Of a stretch of DNA of 64,000 bases, positions 62,103 to 64,000 are shown in pieces. The DNA is taken from contig NZ_CP109598.1 in assembly GCF_036327775.1 (NCBI RefSeq), forward strand, positions 1,426,001-1,490,000. The letters are read 5' to 3'. Below the pieces are notes generated by a model. That model was not told where the DNA came from and did not search any database. It worked only from the letters and a program-made list of their open reading frames with translations. This DNA comes from Streptomyces sp. NBC_01498. GTDB taxonomy: Bacteria > Actinomycetota > Actinomycetes > Streptomycetales > Streptomycetaceae. The translations under genes and the position numbers were made by a program. Every line of letters starts with the position of its first letter. Position 1 is the first letter of the stretch.

Positions 62103-62630
62103 ATGGAGCAAGCCGTGGCGCCTTTCGACGAACGTCTCACCGCACCGGGGTCCTGGTGGGCGATCAGTGCCCTGTTCGGTCTCGCGGGCGGTCTCGTCCT
62201 GATGCCGCTGGGTACGGTGCCGATGCTGGGGGCGCTGGTCGTGACGGGGCTGCTGGCGGCCCTGGCGGTCAGTTCGTACGGATCGGCGCGGATCCGGGTG
62301 GTGGCCGGCTCGCTCGTGGCGGGCGACGCGCGGATTCCGGTGGCGGCGCTCGGCGACGCGGAGGTGCTGGGCGGCGACGAGGCGCGTGCCTGGCGTACGT
62401 ACAAGGCCGATCCGCGCGCCTTCATGCTGCTGCGCAGCTACGTCCCGACGGCGCTGCGGGTGGTGGTCGACGACCCCGACGACCCGACCCCGTACCTCTA
62501 TCTGTCGACCCGCAGGCCCCGGGCGCTCGCGGCGGCCCTGGAGGCGGCACGGGACACCGGGAGCGCCGTGCCGCGGACGGGCGGGGCGGGGACGGCGGAC
62601 GGACCGGAATCGCGGCAGGACAGGGCCTGA
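62103..62630 (+). CDS. DUF3093 family membrane protein
   Basis: This 175-aa protein starts at ATG 62103; the leader is short because the divergent thioesterase begins at 62045. Two adjacent transmembrane helices (about 18-35 and 40-57; ALFGLAGGLVLMPLG, MLGALVVTGLLAALAV) are followed by a PH-like soluble domain: SARIRVVAGSLVAGDARIPV, LGDAEVLGGDEARAWRTYKA, PRAFMLLRSYVPTALRVVVD, PTPYLYLSTRRPRALAAALE. This is the DUF3093 signature of actinobacteria. Function is unknown. Confidence 0.9.
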   Translation: MEQAVAPFDERLTAPGSWWAISALFGLAGGLVLMPLGTVPMLGALVVTGLLAALAVSSYGSARIRVVAGSLVAGDARIPVAALGDAEVLGGDEARAWRTYKADPRAFMLLRSYVPTALRVVVDDPDDPTPYLYLSTRRPRALAAALEAARDTGSAVPRTGGAGTADGPESRQDRA

Positions 62631-63552
62631 CGTCAGGCCCTAACGGCCCAGCTCCTTCGGGAGTTCGGGGCGGCAGCACCTCCGGCTGTTCCAGCGGCGG
62701 GAGGGCGGGCAGGGCGTCCCAGGAGACCTGCCGGGTGCGCAGGTCCTTGCGGATGTGTTCGGCGACCTTCTGGGTGTCGCGCCGGTTCATCATCGCGCCG
62801 ACGGCGGCGCCGATCATGAACGGCATCAGGTTCGGCAGGGTGCGGATCGTGCGCTTCATGATCTGCTGGCGCAGTTCGCGCTTCATCCGGCCGGTGAGCG
62901 CCGAGTTGAGCGTCGCGGGCTTGGTGAGGTCGACGCCGCGTTCCTCGGTCCACGCGGTCAGATAGGCGGTGCTGCGCTGCTTGAGGGTGCCGGGCGGTCG
63001 CAGCCCGTAGACCTCGTGCAGTTCGGCGACGAGTTTCAGTTCGATCGCGGCGACGGCCGTGATCTCCGCGGCCAGTTCGGCCGGCATCGCGGGCGGTACG
63101 GGCATCATCGCGACGGCGCCGATCCCGGCGCCGACCGTCGAGCTGCTGTTCGCCGCTCCCGCGACGAGTTTGTCGGCCAGCTCCTCGGGTCCGAGGCCCG
63201 GGAACTGCCGCCGGAGCGTGGCCAGATCACGGACGGGGATACGCGGGGTGTTGTCGATGATCCGGTCGGCGACATGCGCCAGCGCGCTCCTGGCGCTCGC
63301 GCCGCCCTTCTGTATGCCCCGCCGGACCCTGCTCAGGCGCCCGGTGGCGGGCCCGTCGTGGTCCCGGGGGGCGGATTCGAGCGAGGCCGGGAGACCTCGC
63401 CCGTCGTCGTCGGAGCCGCCGGTGCGGGGCAGGAGGGCGGAGTGCTCGGCAGCGGGCGTGACGCCATCTGCCGGGCCCTGGCCGTGCTGGTACGCCTCCG
63501 GCGCGCCTTTGCGCCGGAAACGCCGTTTCCTGGACGGGGTGTCACCTGCCAC
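62422..63552 (-). CDS. conserved EcsC-like actinobacterial protein with apparent 3' frameshift
   Basis: The frame as present (376 aa, GTG 63552) runs to 62422, antisense to 209 bp of the DUF3093 gene. Its last 75 residues are Pro/Arg-rich and unlike the rest. The conserved body ends near VSWDALPALPPLEQPEVLPP; deleting one C from the CCCC run at about 62667-62670 would give ELPKELGR and a stop at 62640-62642, the natural end expected for the family. The body has SRKRRFRRKG at the N-terminus and hydrophobic helices (GAGIGAVAMMPVPPAMPAEL, NLMPFMIGAAVGAMM). Function is unknown. Confidence 0.75.
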   Translation of the reverse strand: MAGDTPSRKRRFRRKGAPEAYQHGQGPADGVTPAAEHSALLPRTGGSDDDGRGLPASLESAPRDHDGPATGRLSRVRRGIQKGGASARSALAHVADRIIDNTPRIPVRDLATLRRQFPGLGPEELADKLVAGAANSSSTVGAGIGAVAMMPVPPAMPAELAAEITAVAAIELKLVAELHEVYGLRPPGTLKQRSTAYLTAWTEERGVDLTKPATLNSALTGRMKRELRQQIMKRTIRTLPNLMPFMIGAAVGAMMNRRDTQKVAEHIRKDLRTRQVSWDALPALPPLEQPEVLPPRTPEGAGPLGPDVRPCPAAIPVRPPSPPRPSAARRSRCPVPPPGPPRAPGACGSTDRGTGSGRRGRRPPPAAPSGRSCAAA

Positions 63553-63564
63553 GGCCGACCGCTC

Positions 63565-63861
63565 TCAGTCGCAGTCGCGGCAGATCGGCTGACCGTTCTT
63601 CTCCCGGGACAGCTGACTGCGGTGGTGGACCAGGAAGCAGCTCATGCAGGTGAACTCGTCGGCCTGCCTGGGCAGTACACGAACCGACAGCTCCTCGTTG
63701 GAGAGGTCCGCCCCGGGCAGTTCGAGCCCTTCGGCCTGCTCGAACTCGTCCACGTCGACCGCGGATGTCGACTTGTCGTTCCGACGGGCCTTCAGTTCCT
63801 CAAGGCTGTCGGAATCGACGTCGTCATCGGTCTTGCGTGGGGTGTCGTAATCCGTTGCCAT
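63565..63861 (-). CDS. DUF4193 family protein
   Basis: This 98-aa protein starts at ATG 63861 (GGGGGAGAAGAG upstream). The acidic N-terminus (MATDYDTPRKTDDDVDSDSL) is followed by EELKARRNDKSTSAVDVDEF and a C-terminal zinc-ribbon-like Cys set: DEFTCMSCFLVHHRSQLSRE and PICRDCD. This is the DUF4193 family (MSMEG-type), nearly universal in actinobacteria and of unknown function. It lies 12 bp upstream of the EcsC-like gene, so they are probably co-transcribed. The sequence 63862-64000 is its promoter region. Confidence 0.92.
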   Translation of the reverse strand: MATDYDTPRKTDDDVDSDSLEELKARRNDKSTSAVDVDEFEQAEGLELPGADLSNEELSVRVLPRQADEFTCMSCFLVHHRSQLSREKNGQPICRDCD

Positions 63862-64000
63862 ATCTCTTCTCCCCCTCTGGGTGTCATCGGTGTCTCAGCG
63901 CACGTAACGCGTGAGAGGCCGGACTTGTGCCCGACCTGAGGCGGAGATTTTGCCTCACATCAAGGTCTGTTACTCAATCGACACCCAACCGGACACTTCG

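Overview
The window is a stretch of high-GC (roughly 72%) actinobacterial chromosome, almost certainly Streptomyces or a close relative. The evidence is the strong G/C bias at third codon positions, frequent GTG starts, overlapping ATGA/GTGA gene junctions, and families typical of streptomycetes (TerD, DUF6131, DUF3093, DUF3159, DUF3710, DUF4193, bulb-lectin and I36-type secreted proteins, WXG100 proteins). No rRNA, tRNA, CRISPR array or replication origin was recognised.

Layout. 0.3-3.7 kb: a redox-signalling set, namely a response regulator fused to a thioredoxin-reductase-like flavoprotein, a cyclic-nucleotide-binding sensor kinase and a small UBP zinc finger. 3.9-9 kb: TerD and small membrane or secreted proteins. 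9.4-13 kb: an LPG-synthase-like flippase convergent with a mptB/GT87 polyprenol-phosphate-mannose-dependent mannosyltransferase operon. 13-16.4 kb: a decayed secreted-protein gene, an SH3-like secreted protein, a tandem repeat, an NmrA-type reductase behind a MerR-type promoter, and a GNAT acetyltransferase. 16.6-21 kb: an operon of EACC1-like protein, membrane-anchored caspase with solute-binding-like and vWA domains, and a solute-binding lipoprotein. 21-24.8 kb: an aldo/keto reductase, a lectin, an ArsR-type regulator preceded by four 32-bp repeats, and a GNAT protein. 25-33.5 kb: a two-gene module of a 757-aa protein of unknown function and a 2029-aa P-loop NTPase. 33.6-35.5 kb: decayed genes. 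35.6-40.2 kb: a CBM6-DUF1996 protein, a GH16 beta-glucanase with two discoidin modules, and a LacI regulator with a GGGAGCGCTCCC operator. 40.6-44.9 kb: an ESX/WXG100-linked polymorphic toxin locus with an RNase-A-like toxin and immunity genes. 45-49.4 kb: a scar zone with an EcsC-like gene, a truncated IS transposase, gene fragments and cutA.

49.7-64 kb is conserved housekeeping sequence: a TRAM-domain RNA methyltransferase, a KimA-like APC potassium importer, two TrkA/RCK proteins, DUF3159 and OB-fold proteins, kdpE-kdpD, then DUF3710-dut-thioesterase, DUF3093, an EcsC-like protein with an apparent 3' frameshift, and DUF4193.

How the genes may work together. Three accessory loci look like conflict or self-recognition systems: the EACC1/caspase operon, the 757-aa + giant NTPase pair, and the WXG100/RNase-A toxin locus. 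The KimA-like transporter, paired RCK proteins and KdpDE together form a potassium-homeostasis neighbourhood without kdpFABC inside the window. The GH16/CBM genes with the LacI regulator form a beta-glucan utilisation unit. All functional statements are from sequence reading only; no database search was run.
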